From the NCBI GenBank assembly GCA_003252395.1, contig QKEL01000008.1, positions 558,001 to 622,000 on the forward strand: a stretch of DNA of 64,000 nt. Reading direction: 5' to 3'. Below are positions 23,914 through 31,704 of the stretch, piece after piece. A model generated the notes under the pieces. That model saw nothing but the letters and a program-made list of their open reading frames with translations, was not told where the DNA came from and searched no databases. This stretch comes from Spirochaetales bacterium. Its GTDB lineage: Bacteria; Spirochaetota; Spirochaetia; Treponematales; Treponemataceae. Within the stretch, counting starts at the first letter, position 1. Each line of letters begins with the position of its first letter. Made by a program: the position numbers and the translations under genes.

Positions 23914-24641
23914 CGCCGCCGCACCTCGCCCGACCCGGTAATGTTCACGTCTATTTGGGGGGTACCGGCATACGAAACGTTACCGGAACCGGAAACGCTT
24001 ACCGCCAGGGTATCGCACCGGCCCAGGCCCACGGACCCGGAACCCGCTATGGACGCCCGCGCGTCCCGTACGTCGTAATCCCGGGCGTCGAAATCGCCGG
24101 ATCCGGAAATGGTAACGTTCAGCCGTTCCGCGGAACCCGCGACGCGTATCGCGCCGGAACCGCTGATCACGGCGTCGGCGGAGCCTCCCTCGAAGGTGCC
24201 GTGTATGGACCCCGATCCCGAAAGCACGATCTCGAGCCGCTTCGGGCTGAAGGAATCCTCGGCCCTGACGGTGCCCGATCCCGAAAGGGTTATGCCCTCC
24301 AGGTCCGGCATCCATACGTCCACGGTCACCTTGGTAAAGCCGCGCACGTTCGTGCCGCTTTCAAAGCCCAACTCGAGCCGGTCGCCGGAGACCCGGGTAC
24401 GGTACCGTTCCAAGAGGTTTTCGTCGCAGGCGACCACGACCCGGAACTCCGCCCCGCGGTGAATGCGGACTTCTTCCGAGCCGGTGGCGATCACCTTCGA
24501 AAAGGGCCGCACGGACCGTTCCTGCTCCACTATCCGCCCGTTGCCGGTTATCCCGGCCAGGTCGGTAACGGCCATGGAGAAGGCGGGCGACCAGGCGGCG
24601 AGCGCTATCGCCGCGGCGCATACTATTCGTTTGATATTCAT
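23910..24641 (-). CDS. Secreted GIN-domain (DUF2807) beta-helix protein
   Basis: 243 residues. Signal peptide: IKRIVCAAAIALAAWSPAFSMA. After it comes the head-GIN pattern: VRPFSKVIATGSEEVRIHRG, then repeated strands each carrying SGSG (ITLSGSGTV, IVLSGSGSI, AVISGSGAI, VTISGSGDF, SIAGSGSV, VSVSGSGNV, NITGSGEV). Seven such turns build a putative adhesin-type beta-helix. It has no cysteine lipobox, so it is periplasmic or secreted. It overlaps the convergent HHE/PAS gene by four bases. Function is unknown in the family. The shape parallels the DUF4097 protein at 42264. Confidence 0.88.
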   Translation of the reverse strand: MNIKRIVCAAAIALAAWSPAFSMAVTDLAGITGNGRIVEQERSVRPFSKVIATGSEEVRIHRGAEFRVVVACDENLLERYRTRVSGDRLELGFESGTNVRGFTKVTVDVWMPDLEGITLSGSGTVRAEDSFSPKRLEIVLSGSGSIHGTFEGGSADAVISGSGAIRVAGSAERLNVTISGSGDFDARDYDVRDARASIAGSGSVGLGRCDTLAVSVSGSGNVSYAGTPQIDVNITGSGEVRRR

Positions 24642-24704
24642 GGTACCATTGTAACACCCCCGCAGCGGAAATGCGTCACCGCCGCCGCGCTCCCGGCGAC
24701 CGCA

Positions 24705-24734
24705 TTGCCTCCGTCGGCGACTCCCTGCTAGAAT
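24705..24734 (+). promoter_or_regulatory. Leaderless extended -10 promoter of the pseudouridine synthase gene
   Basis: TTGCCT (24705-24710), 18-base spacer, TGCTAGAAT with TAGAAT at 24729-24734, then six bases to ATG 24741. Confidence 0.5.
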
Positions 24735-24740
24735 GGGCCC

Positions 24741-25778
24741 ATGCCCGTATCGCTATTGACCATACCCGTATCGGCCCGCTCGCCCGAGCGGCTCGACGAA
24801 TGCCTCAGGGAAGGCTTGCCCCGCGCCCTAGGCCTTCCGGCCTTCAGCAATTCCAAAATCCGCCGATTGATCGTTTCGGGCTCGGTCGCCGTGAACGGCA
24901 AACGCGAAACGAGGCCCGCCGCGGGCCTCCGCCGGGGCGATTCGGTCACGGTTGCCTACGACGCCGAACGCTTCGCCCACGAAAGGAAACCCGACGACGT
25001 AGCCTGCGAAATCGCCGAACGCGACGTACTGTACGAGGATGAGCTTCTCATCGCGGTAAATAAGCCCGCGGGAATTCCCACGGAAGGCACGGTCGTCGGC
25101 TCCCGTGACAGCCTGCACGGCGCGGTCGGGCGCTTTCTGGCCGCGCGGCAGGGGAACGGGGAAGCGGGACGGGAGCTGCCCTACGTCGGCCTGCACCATC
25201 GCCTGGACCGGGAAACCTCGGGCGTCGTCCTTTTCACGAAAAAGAAAGAGGCGAACGCGGCGGTTCATGCCCTATTCGCCGACCGCGCGGCGAAGAAAAC
25301 CTACCTCGCCCTCGCGGCGCGACAGGCGGTAAACCCCGCCCGGCGATCGAAACCCGGATCCGTCCTGGGAAAGGCCGGCGACGAAGTAACCGTAACCGAC
25401 CATCTGGGACGCATATCGCCGAAAAGCGCCCGCGCAAAGTGGGGCGCCGTCGGCGAGGCCGAGGGTTCGCCGGCGCAGACGGCCTTCACCGTAATCGGCG
25501 CCTATCCGCTCGCCCTCCTCGTGCGGTGCGAACCCCACACGGGCCGGACGCACCAAATCCGCGTGCACCTTTCGGGCCTCGGCGCTCCCATTCTCGGCGA
25601 CACGCTCTATGGCGGGCCCGAAACCCTCACGGACGGCTTCCCGTTGCCCCGGGTCATGCTTCACGCGGCCGAACTCTCCTTTCCCCATCCCGCCGACGGT
25701 CGGCACATCGCGATTATCGCGCCGGAACCGGCCGATTTTTCCCGCTGCCTCGCGCATTGCCGGGACGGCGCGCGCTAA
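24741..25778 (+). CDS. RluA/RluD-family pseudouridine synthase
   Basis: 345 residues. An S4-like RNA-binding region (SKIRRLIVSGSVAVNGK) precedes the catalytic domain. The active site is LHHRLDRETSGVVLFTK with the catalytic Asp. Further marks are AVNKPAGIPTEGT, the KTYLAL strand, LLVRCEPHTGRTHQIRVHLS and ILGDTLYGG. It isomerises uridine in rRNA or tRNA. The exact target cannot be told. A Gly/Ala-rich insert around 130-145 lengthens it slightly. Confidence 0.93.
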   Translation: MPVSLLTIPVSARSPERLDECLREGLPRALGLPAFSNSKIRRLIVSGSVAVNGKRETRPAAGLRRGDSVTVAYDAERFAHERKPDDVACEIAERDVLYEDELLIAVNKPAGIPTEGTVVGSRDSLHGAVGRFLAARQGNGEAGRELPYVGLHHRLDRETSGVVLFTKKKEANAAVHALFADRAAKKTYLALAARQAVNPARRSKPGSVLGKAGDEVTVTDHLGRISPKSARAKWGAVGEAEGSPAQTAFTVIGAYPLALLVRCEPHTGRTHQIRVHLSGLGAPILGDTLYGGPETLTDGFPLPRVMLHAAELSFPHPADGRHIAIIAPEPADFSRCLAHCRDGAR

Positions 25779-25806
25779 TCAGCGCCGCCGCCCCCCCCGA
25801 TCCCGC

Positions 25807-25834
25807 TTGTGCCGAAAGACCCATCGAGTATACA
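25807..25834 (+). promoter_or_regulatory. Promoter of the MFS transporter gene
   Basis: TTGTGC (25807-25812), 16-base spacer, TATACA (25829-25834). AGGAG follows at about 25853, ten bases before ATG 25868. Confidence 0.4.
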
Positions 25835-25867
25835 CTGGCGGCACACACCCCTAGGAGCGCCGCCCGC

Positions 25868-27109
25868 ATGAAAACCGAAGGATCAAACAGCCCCTCACTG
25901 GCGAAACCGGCCATTTCGGCAGAACTCAAGCTCTATTTTACCGCCATCGCGTTCACCGCCTTGGCCCTCAGCTTCACCTCGGATCCCATCTCCAACTACT
26001 TTAAAGACGCCTATAACGTCTCCGCCTACCAGCGGGGCCTCATCGAATTTCCCCGGGAATTGCCCGGCGTGCTTACTACCTTCGTTATCGCCGCCCTCGC
26101 GGGCTTCTCGGACCTTCGCATCGCCGTAATCGCCCAGCTGCTCGGCATCGCGGGCATCGCCGCGCTCGGCCTCGCCACGCCGCCGTTCGCCGTCATGCTC
26201 CTGTTCATCTTCCTCAACTCCATGGGCCAGCACCTCTTCATGCCCCTGCAGGATTCCATCGGCATGAACCTCGTGAAAAAGGGCAACCTCGGAACCCGCA
26301 TGGGCCAATTCAAGGGCGTGACCACCGCCTTCCAGATGCTCGGGGCGATCATCGTCTTCGCGGGCTTCCGATCGGGCCTTTTTAGCTTTACGAGCCCGGT
26401 GAAAAACCCCTTCCTCATCGGCGCGGGGCTCTTCGCCATAGTCGCCGCCCTTCTGATCGCGCTAGACCGGCGGCTCAAGGCCCAAAAGGTGACCCACGAG
26501 CGGGTCCGCTTCGTCTTCCGGAAGGAATATTCCCTCTATTATACCCTCGTGGTCATGTTCGGCGTCCAAAAGCAGATCATGCTCGTCTACGGCCCCTGGG
26601 TCATCATCTCCCTCCTCGGCAAGGGAGCGGACACCATCGCCTTACTCGGCATCGCCGGCGCCTTCCTCGGCATGTTCTTCATTCCCGCCCTCGGCCGCGC
26701 GCTCGACCGTTTCGGAATCAAGGCCATGCTCTACGCCGACGCGCTCTCCTTCATCGGCGTGTACGTCCTCTACGGCCTCGTTTCCGGCGGCTACGCCTCG
26801 GGCGGCCTCGCCGTAACCGGTTGGCCCGTGATCCTCGCCTACGCCGTCTTCATCCTCGACCGCATGTCCACCCAGATGGGCCTCATCCGGACGGTCTACC
26901 TCCGTACCATCGCCGTCACGCCGGCCGACGTGACCCCCACCCTTTCCCTCGGCCTCTCCATGGACCACGTCGTCTCCATCCTCTGCGCCTACGCCGGCGG
27001 CATCGTATGGACCGTCGCCGGCCCCCAATGGCTATTCTACCTCGCCGCCGCGCTCTCCCTCGTCAACCTCTGGGTCGCGATCCGGGTAAAGCTTCCGGAA
27101 GGAAAGTAA
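25868..27109 (+). CDS. Major facilitator superfamily transporter
   Basis: 413 residues from ATG 25868, chosen for AGGAG upstream and because homology begins after it. About twelve hydrophobic segments occur, with loops rich in basic residues after segments 2 and 8 (GRALDRFGIKAMLYADALSF is an MFS-like loop). Cargo is unknown. It stands alone between its own promoter and a long intergenic region. Confidence 0.85.
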   Translation: MKTEGSNSPSLAKPAISAELKLYFTAIAFTALALSFTSDPISNYFKDAYNVSAYQRGLIEFPRELPGVLTTFVIAALAGFSDLRIAVIAQLLGIAGIAALGLATPPFAVMLLFIFLNSMGQHLFMPLQDSIGMNLVKKGNLGTRMGQFKGVTTAFQMLGAIIVFAGFRSGLFSFTSPVKNPFLIGAGLFAIVAALLIALDRRLKAQKVTHERVRFVFRKEYSLYYTLVVMFGVQKQIMLVYGPWVIISLLGKGADTIALLGIAGAFLGMFFIPALGRALDRFGIKAMLYADALSFIGVYVLYGLVSGGYASGGLAVTGWPVILAYAVFILDRMSTQMGLIRTVYLRTIAVTPADVTPTLSLGLSMDHVVSILCAYAGGIVWTVAGPQWLFYLAAALSLVNLWVAIRVKLPEGK

Positions 27110-27229
27110 TAAAGCCGAGGCAGAAGGCGAACGCCCCTCCGATATTCTTCCTTCGGAGCCCCCTCATTCGCGAAGGCCGGGGGTCGATAAGGCCGCAATA
27201 TAGTACGCCCATAATCCGTATTCGAGCGC

Positions 27230-27307
27230 CACGCCGGCGTGTCTCATCGATATTCCTTCCATATCGATAATGCGTATCAATACTAATATCTTGTTATTCT
27301 ATAACAA
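27230..27307. promoter_or_regulatory. Three stacked perfect inverted repeats upstream of the chemotaxis operon
   Basis: CACGCCGGCGTG (27230-27241, 12-base perfect palindrome); ATCGATAT-tccttcc-ATATCGAT (27246-27268); TTGTTAT-tct-ATAACAA (27291-27307). The last lies in an AT-rich block that runs to the cheA start at 27398. The spacing suggests operators or a regulatory array. No T-run follows any of them, so terminators are less likely. Apart from these, I see no gene in 27110-27397. Confidence 0.5.
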
Positions 27308-27397
27308 AATAATACCCCTAAAATTTGCATCTGACACACCCAATGCATTACAGTTTTTTTTAAGCGAAAATCTCAATTCATGCCCCGTGGAGGATCG

Positions 27398-29500
27398 ATG
27401 TCACCTGCCGCTCAATTTATAAAAATTACCAATTTAATGCTGGAATACGAGACGGGCGACTTCCTGATGCTTTCCGATCTCTCGGATTTAATCGCTCCCC
27501 TGAAAGACGCGTTTCTCGAAACCAACGAACCGTATCGGCTAATCGAATGGCTCCTCGAGAAAATAAGCGCGGAGATGAAAAAGGCGGGGTGTCCGGATTT
27601 CCAGCGGCACGTTTCCGACGCGATCGACCTTTTGCAGTCGTACCTTGCCGCCGAGGACGACGGCCAGCGCGCGGGCTTGAACGAGCGCATCGCGGCCTTT
27701 ATGCTCGAGCGCTCGCCGAAAAAGGAAGAAGCCGAGGCCGCGATACCCTTCCGGGACGACGAAACCTTCCAGGTGTTCCTCGCCGACGTGGTAGACCGGC
27801 TCGCCGAGGCGCAAAACCTCGTGCTCGAGCTGGAGGGCAAGCCCGATTCAGCCGAGTCTATCCAGGCGCTGTTCCGGGTCTTTCACACGATCAAGGGCGA
27901 ATGCGGCTTTCTCAAGCTCGCGACCCTCGGGGAACTCACCCACAATATCGAAAGCCTCCTCGACGCCATGAGAAACGGCAAGTGTTCCGTGGAATCGGTC
28001 CATATCGACGCCCTGCTCGAGGGAATCGACCTAGCGCGAAAGATAGTCGCCCAGTTAAAAGACGGGAACGTGGTCGTCTTTAACGACTATCCCCTCGATC
28101 CCTTTTTCAAGAAACTGAGCGGTTTTTCCGTCTGCAAGAAACCGAGTCTCGGCGATATGCTGGTTTCGGACGGCAAACTGCGCGAGGACGAGGTACAAAA
28201 GATCCTGCAAAAGCAAAAAGAGGCCGCGTTCTCGAAGAAATTCGGCGAGATCGCCGTCAAGGAAAACTACCTTACGTCCCAGGAACTGCAGGAAACCCTG
28301 GACAAACAGAGAAAGAGCGAGGGCGCCACGCCGGAAAAGAAGGCCGAACGGCAAGACCCCATCATTAAGGTGCGCGCCTCGAAAATTAACTTCCTGGTGG
28401 ACATGATCGGCGAGCTATTGATCGCCATGGGGCAGGTCGGCGACGAAACCCCGGCGTTCGCGCAAATGAAGAAAATCACCCGAAGCCTCCAGTTCGGCGC
28501 CATGGAACTTCGCACCGACACGGTACAAAGCCTATTCGGCACCATCCGGCGCGTGGTCCGTGACCTGAGCAAACAGCTCGGCAAGGCGGTACTCCTGGAA
28601 ACCCGGGGCGAGGACATGGAAATAGACCGGAACCTCATCGAAAAGCTCGAGGAGCCCCTGGTTCACTTGGTCCGCAATTCCATAGACCACGGCATCGGCT
28701 CGCCCGAGGAGCGCACCGCCCTCGGCAAGCACGCACAGGGCACCATAGTGCTTTCCGCGGAACGGCGGGGAAACTCGATCGTGATCTCCGTATCCGACGA
28801 CGGGCGGGGGCTTAGCCGGCAGAAGATCCTTTCCAAGGCGATCGAGCGGGGCTTGGTACGGCCCGAGGCCGCCGAAGCGATGAGCGACGCGCAGGTGCAT
28901 AACCTGATATTCGCCTCCGGTTTCAGCACCAGCGAAACGGTAAGCCAGGTTTCGGGCCGCGGGGTCGGCATGGATATCGTGAAAACGGTGGTGACCAATA
29001 ACCGCGGGCGGATGGAGATAGACACGAAACCGGGCGTAGGCACGACCTTCCGCCTCATCTTCCCGCTCAGCACCGCCATCATCGACGGCATGATTACCCG
29101 AAACCTGGACAACACCTTCATCTTTCCGATCGCCTCGGTGGTGGAATCGCTCAAGGTGGAGCCTTCCATGCTCTCGTCGGTCAACGGCGCGGTGGAGGTG
29201 TGCGACCTGCGGGGCGAGCCGATCCTCGTGCTGCGCATGGACCAGGTATTCTCCATGGACCGACCCGAGCCGCCCCCGTTCCTCATCGGCGTGGTGGTGG
29301 AAAACACGGACAAGCGCAAATTCATGATCCTGGTGGACGAGGTGATCGCCAAGCGCGAGGTAGTCATCAAGACATTGGGAAACCGCTTCAAGAAAATGCG
29401 GGGCATTACCTCGGGCACCGTGCTCGCCGGCGGCAAGATCGGCCTGGTGGTAGACGTGGACCAGCTCGTGGACTTGAGCCTCCTTGAGGCCGCGCGATGA
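27398..29500 (+). CDS. cheA: Chemotaxis histidine kinase CheA with inserted MshEN-like motifs
   Basis: 700 residues from ATG 27398, chosen for GGAGGA just upstream (ATG 27380 overlaps that region). The order is: N-terminal helical extension; HPt/P1 with phospho-His163 in FHTIKGECGF; two tandem MshEN-like motifs at about 250-273 (SLGDMLVSDGKL...) and 281-304 (KFGEIAVKENYL...) where a P2 domain would be; dimerisation P3 (about 325-390); P4 kinase with N-box HLVRNSIDHGIG, G1 DDGRGLS, F box FASGFST and G2 GRGVGMDIV; and the CheW-like P5 (about 560-700). All catalytic boxes are intact. It phosphorylates CheY and CheB encoded downstream. The tandem motifs resemble those that bind c-di-GMP in MshE. 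Confidence 0.95.
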   Translation: MSPAAQFIKITNLMLEYETGDFLMLSDLSDLIAPLKDAFLETNEPYRLIEWLLEKISAEMKKAGCPDFQRHVSDAIDLLQSYLAAEDDGQRAGLNERIAAFMLERSPKKEEAEAAIPFRDDETFQVFLADVVDRLAEAQNLVLELEGKPDSAESIQALFRVFHTIKGECGFLKLATLGELTHNIESLLDAMRNGKCSVESVHIDALLEGIDLARKIVAQLKDGNVVVFNDYPLDPFFKKLSGFSVCKKPSLGDMLVSDGKLREDEVQKILQKQKEAAFSKKFGEIAVKENYLTSQELQETLDKQRKSEGATPEKKAERQDPIIKVRASKINFLVDMIGELLIAMGQVGDETPAFAQMKKITRSLQFGAMELRTDTVQSLFGTIRRVVRDLSKQLGKAVLLETRGEDMEIDRNLIEKLEEPLVHLVRNSIDHGIGSPEERTALGKHAQGTIVLSAERRGNSIVISVSDDGRGLSRQKILSKAIERGLVRPEAAEAMSDAQVHNLIFASGFSTSETVSQVSGRGVGMDIVKTVVTNNRGRMEIDTKPGVGTTFRLIFPLSTAIIDGMITRNLDNTFIFPIASVVESLKVEPSMLSSVNGAVEVCDLRGEPILVLRMDQVFSMDRPEPPPFLIGVVVENTDKRKFMILVDEVIAKREVVIKTLGNRFKKMRGITSGTVLAGGKIGLVVDVDQLVDLSLLEAAR

Positions 29501-30789
29501 AAAAGGCCGGCCTATTCGTGACGGCCGCGGCGGCCGTCGCGCTCGAAGGGGCGGTCATGTTCGCGCCCCCGTCCTTTTCCCTCCGCCTCGCGCTCTCCCT
29601 TCCCGCCCTGGCCCTCGCGCTCGCGGGAATCGCGCTGACCCTCAGGCGGGGAAGGAACGGCAGCGCCGGCTTGGCGGCCGCGGCGCCCGAGGCCGAAACG
29701 GCTTCCCCGCAGGCCGTATCCCGGGTCACCGTAAGCGAACCGGCCGCGGAACTAATCGCGCGTGGGCCGACAACTCCCGCCGCGGCGGCGCCGGGACCCT
29801 CGCCGGCGCCGGGACCCTCGCCGGCGCCGGAGCCGCCCGACACCGAGTTTTATGAGGCCGCCCTCGATTCGCTTTTCAAGAACATCGTCACGTACCTGAA
29901 CGGCACGTCCGACCCCATGTCGGAAAGCCTCGTAAAGATCCGCGAGGCGATAACCCGTTTTTTGGAGCGCATGAAGACCGGCCAGGTCGAATTCCAGCGA
30001 AGCGACTACGCGGCCCGCATTCAAGAATCCGTGGACCGGTTCAAGAACCAATTGAGCGCCCTGACCGGCGAGACCGCCGAGACCTTTAAGTCCCTTTCCC
30101 AGGAAGTGGAAAGCATCGGGAAATACATGGACTCGATCAAGGCGCTGCTCGGGAACATCGCCGACGTGGCCGAGCGGGTACACGTCCTGTCGATCAACGC
30201 CTCCATCGAGTCGGCCCGCGCCGGGGAACGGGGCAAGGGGTTCAAGGTTATCTCAAACGAGATACAGAAGCTCGCCATGGAAACCCAGCGCATCGTCCAG
30301 GACATAGCGGCCACCGTCACGGTCTCGAATCGCGTTTTCTCCTCGATTAACGAGGCGGTGTCCTCGAACCGGGGGCGCTTGCTCGCGGAGATGGCCCGCG
30401 ATTCCGATTCCTACGACGCGGTAAAGACCTCGGTTGACCGCCAGATGCGCGAAACGACGGAACTCTACGCGGGGGTCATGGAATTCGTGAACGCCCTGGA
30501 GATAGACATTAAGACCCTTTCGCCGCTCGCCATGCTCCATTCGATCATCACCCAGGAAATCGAGAACCTGGACCTCGCGACAGGCGACCTGGTCGCCGAG
30601 ATACGGGAAACGGGCGCCGATCCCGCCGCCCTTTCGAGGGCCCTGGAACCGGAGAAGGCGAGCGAGCGGATCAGGCAACGGCTTACCACGGCACGCGAGC
30701 TGGACGCCCTGGAACGGGCGGTGGCGAAATGCGGGCTCTCGGACAGGATCAGGCTCCAAAGAACGAACACGGATATAGAATTCTTTTAA
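29497..30789 (+). CDS. MCP-like signalling protein without a periplasmic sensor domain
   Basis: 430 residues, start overlapping the cheA stop (ATGA). The first 50 residues are two close hydrophobic stretches, followed by an Ala/Pro/Gly linker with a duplicated GPSPAP unit. A helical cytoplasmic part then carries a hairpin tip resembling MCPs: VLSINASIESARAGERGKGF followed by KVISNEIQKLAMETQ. No HAMP domain or large external domain is seen, and the tip departs from the canonical form. It is likely a cytoplasmic-facing receptor or adaptor for the adjacent CheA, sensing an internal signal. It may act with the CheA MshEN-like region; that is inference. Confidence 0.8.
   Translation: MKKAGLFVTAAAAVALEGAVMFAPPSFSLRLALSLPALALALAGIALTLRRGRNGSAGLAAAAPEAETASPQAVSRVTVSEPAAELIARGPTTPAAAAPGPSPAPGPSPAPEPPDTEFYEAALDSLFKNIVTYLNGTSDPMSESLVKIREAITRFLERMKTGQVEFQRSDYAARIQESVDRFKNQLSALTGETAETFKSLSQEVESIGKYMDSIKALLGNIADVAERVHVLSINASIESARAGERGKGFKVISNEIQKLAMETQRIVQDIAATVTVSNRVFSSINEAVSSNRGRLLAEMARDSDSYDAVKTSVDRQMRETTELYAGVMEFVNALEIDIKTLSPLAMLHSIITQEIENLDLATGDLVAEIRETGADPAALSRALEPEKASERIRQRLTTARELDALERAVAKCGLSDRIRLQRTNTDIEFF
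29791..29826 (+). repeat. 18-base tandem repeat in the MCP-like gene linker
   Basis: Two perfect copies of CCGGGACCCTCGCCGGCG (29791-29808 and 29809-29826), in frame, encoding a Pro/Gly/Ala linker; CCGG begins a third. Copy number could vary without breaking the frame. Confidence 0.7.
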
Positions 30790-30806
30790 GGCAAACGGAG
30801 GCTACG

Positions 30807-31169
30807 ATGAAAACCGTAATGCTTGTGGACGACTCAAACTCGATCCGCAATCTCATCAAGAACGCGCTCGTCGGCGAGTACAACGTCGTTGAGGCGGAAA
30901 ACGGCGAAGACGCCCTGGCGAAGCTCAAGGGGGCGGGAGGAGTCGATTTCTTTCTCTTCGACGTGAACATGCCGAAGATGGACGGCATTACCCTGCTCGG
31001 CGAGGTGCGCAAGCTGCCCGGATACGGTTCCACGCCCATACTCATGCTCACCACGGAGACAAAGGACGAACTGCGCCAGAAGGGGCGCGAATTGGGGGCT
31101 TCCGGCTGGATCGTGAAACCCTTCGAAACCGATAAGCTCATGGCGGCCATGCGCAAGCTGCTTGCCTGA
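30807..31169 (+). CDS. cheY: CheY response regulator
   Basis: 120 residues from ATG 30807 with ACGGAGG upstream. Single receiver domain: acidic pair VDDSNS, phospho-Asp in LFDVNMPKMDG, Thr in LMLTTETKDE and Lys in IVKPFETDKL. All switch residues are present. It is the CheA phosphorylation target that reaches the flagellar switch. Position 17 bases after the MCP-like gene and ahead of cheW keeps it in the operon. Confidence 0.96.
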   Translation: MKTVMLVDDSNSIRNLIKNALVGEYNVVEAENGEDALAKLKGAGGVDFFLFDVNMPKMDGITLLGEVRKLPGYGSTPILMLTTETKDELRQKGRELGASGWIVKPFETDKLMAAMRKLLA

Positions 31170-31182
31170 CGAGGAGGGGTAA

Positions 31183-31704
31183 ATGGATAACTCGCGAAGG
31201 CGTACCGTTACCGGCTCGAGGTTCCTGAACTTCACCCTGGAGAACGAAAGCTACTGCCTGGAAATTCTCAAGGTAAAGGAACTGATGGGCATGACGGAAA
31301 TAACGCCCCTGCCCCAAACGCCGGCGTTCATCCGGGGGGTGATCAACCTCCGGGGCCAGATAATCCCGATCATAGACCTCAGGCTGAAGTTCTCCCTGGA
31401 ATTCAAGCCGTACCATAAACGAACCACCATCATCGTGGTGGAAGTGGAAATTGAGGAAGACACCCTCCTTCTCGGCCTCGTGGTCGACTCGATCCAGGAA
31501 GTGATCGCGATTCCCGAGGAGAAGATCAACCACATTCCCTATATCAATTCCCGGGTCCGCGCGGAATACATCCGCGGCGTGGCGGACACGCCCGAGGGCA
31601 TGAAAATCGTGCTGGACGTGCTCAAGATATTAAGCGACGAGGAGTTCGTCGAACTGAGAAACATGGCCCCGCAGGCCGCCCCCATACAAGGAGAAAAAGC
31701 ATGA
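31183..31704 (+). CDS. cheW: CheW coupling protein
   Basis: 173 residues with the CheW fold: [20 protein letters not shown], then [30 protein letters not shown] and [17 protein letters not shown]. It links receptors to CheA. It starts with GAGGAGG ahead of ATG 31183 and overlaps the next mcp gene by ATGA. The C-terminal tail is slightly longer than in E. coli CheW. Confidence 0.96.
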   Translation: MDNSRRRTVTGSRFLNFTLENESYCLEILKVKELMGMTEITPLPQTPAFIRGVINLRGQIIPIIDLRLKFSLEFKPYHKRTTIIVVEVEIEEDTLLLGLVVDSIQEVIAIPEEKINHIPYINSRVRAEYIRGVADTPEGMKIVLDVLKILSDEEFVELRNMAPQAAPIQGEKA

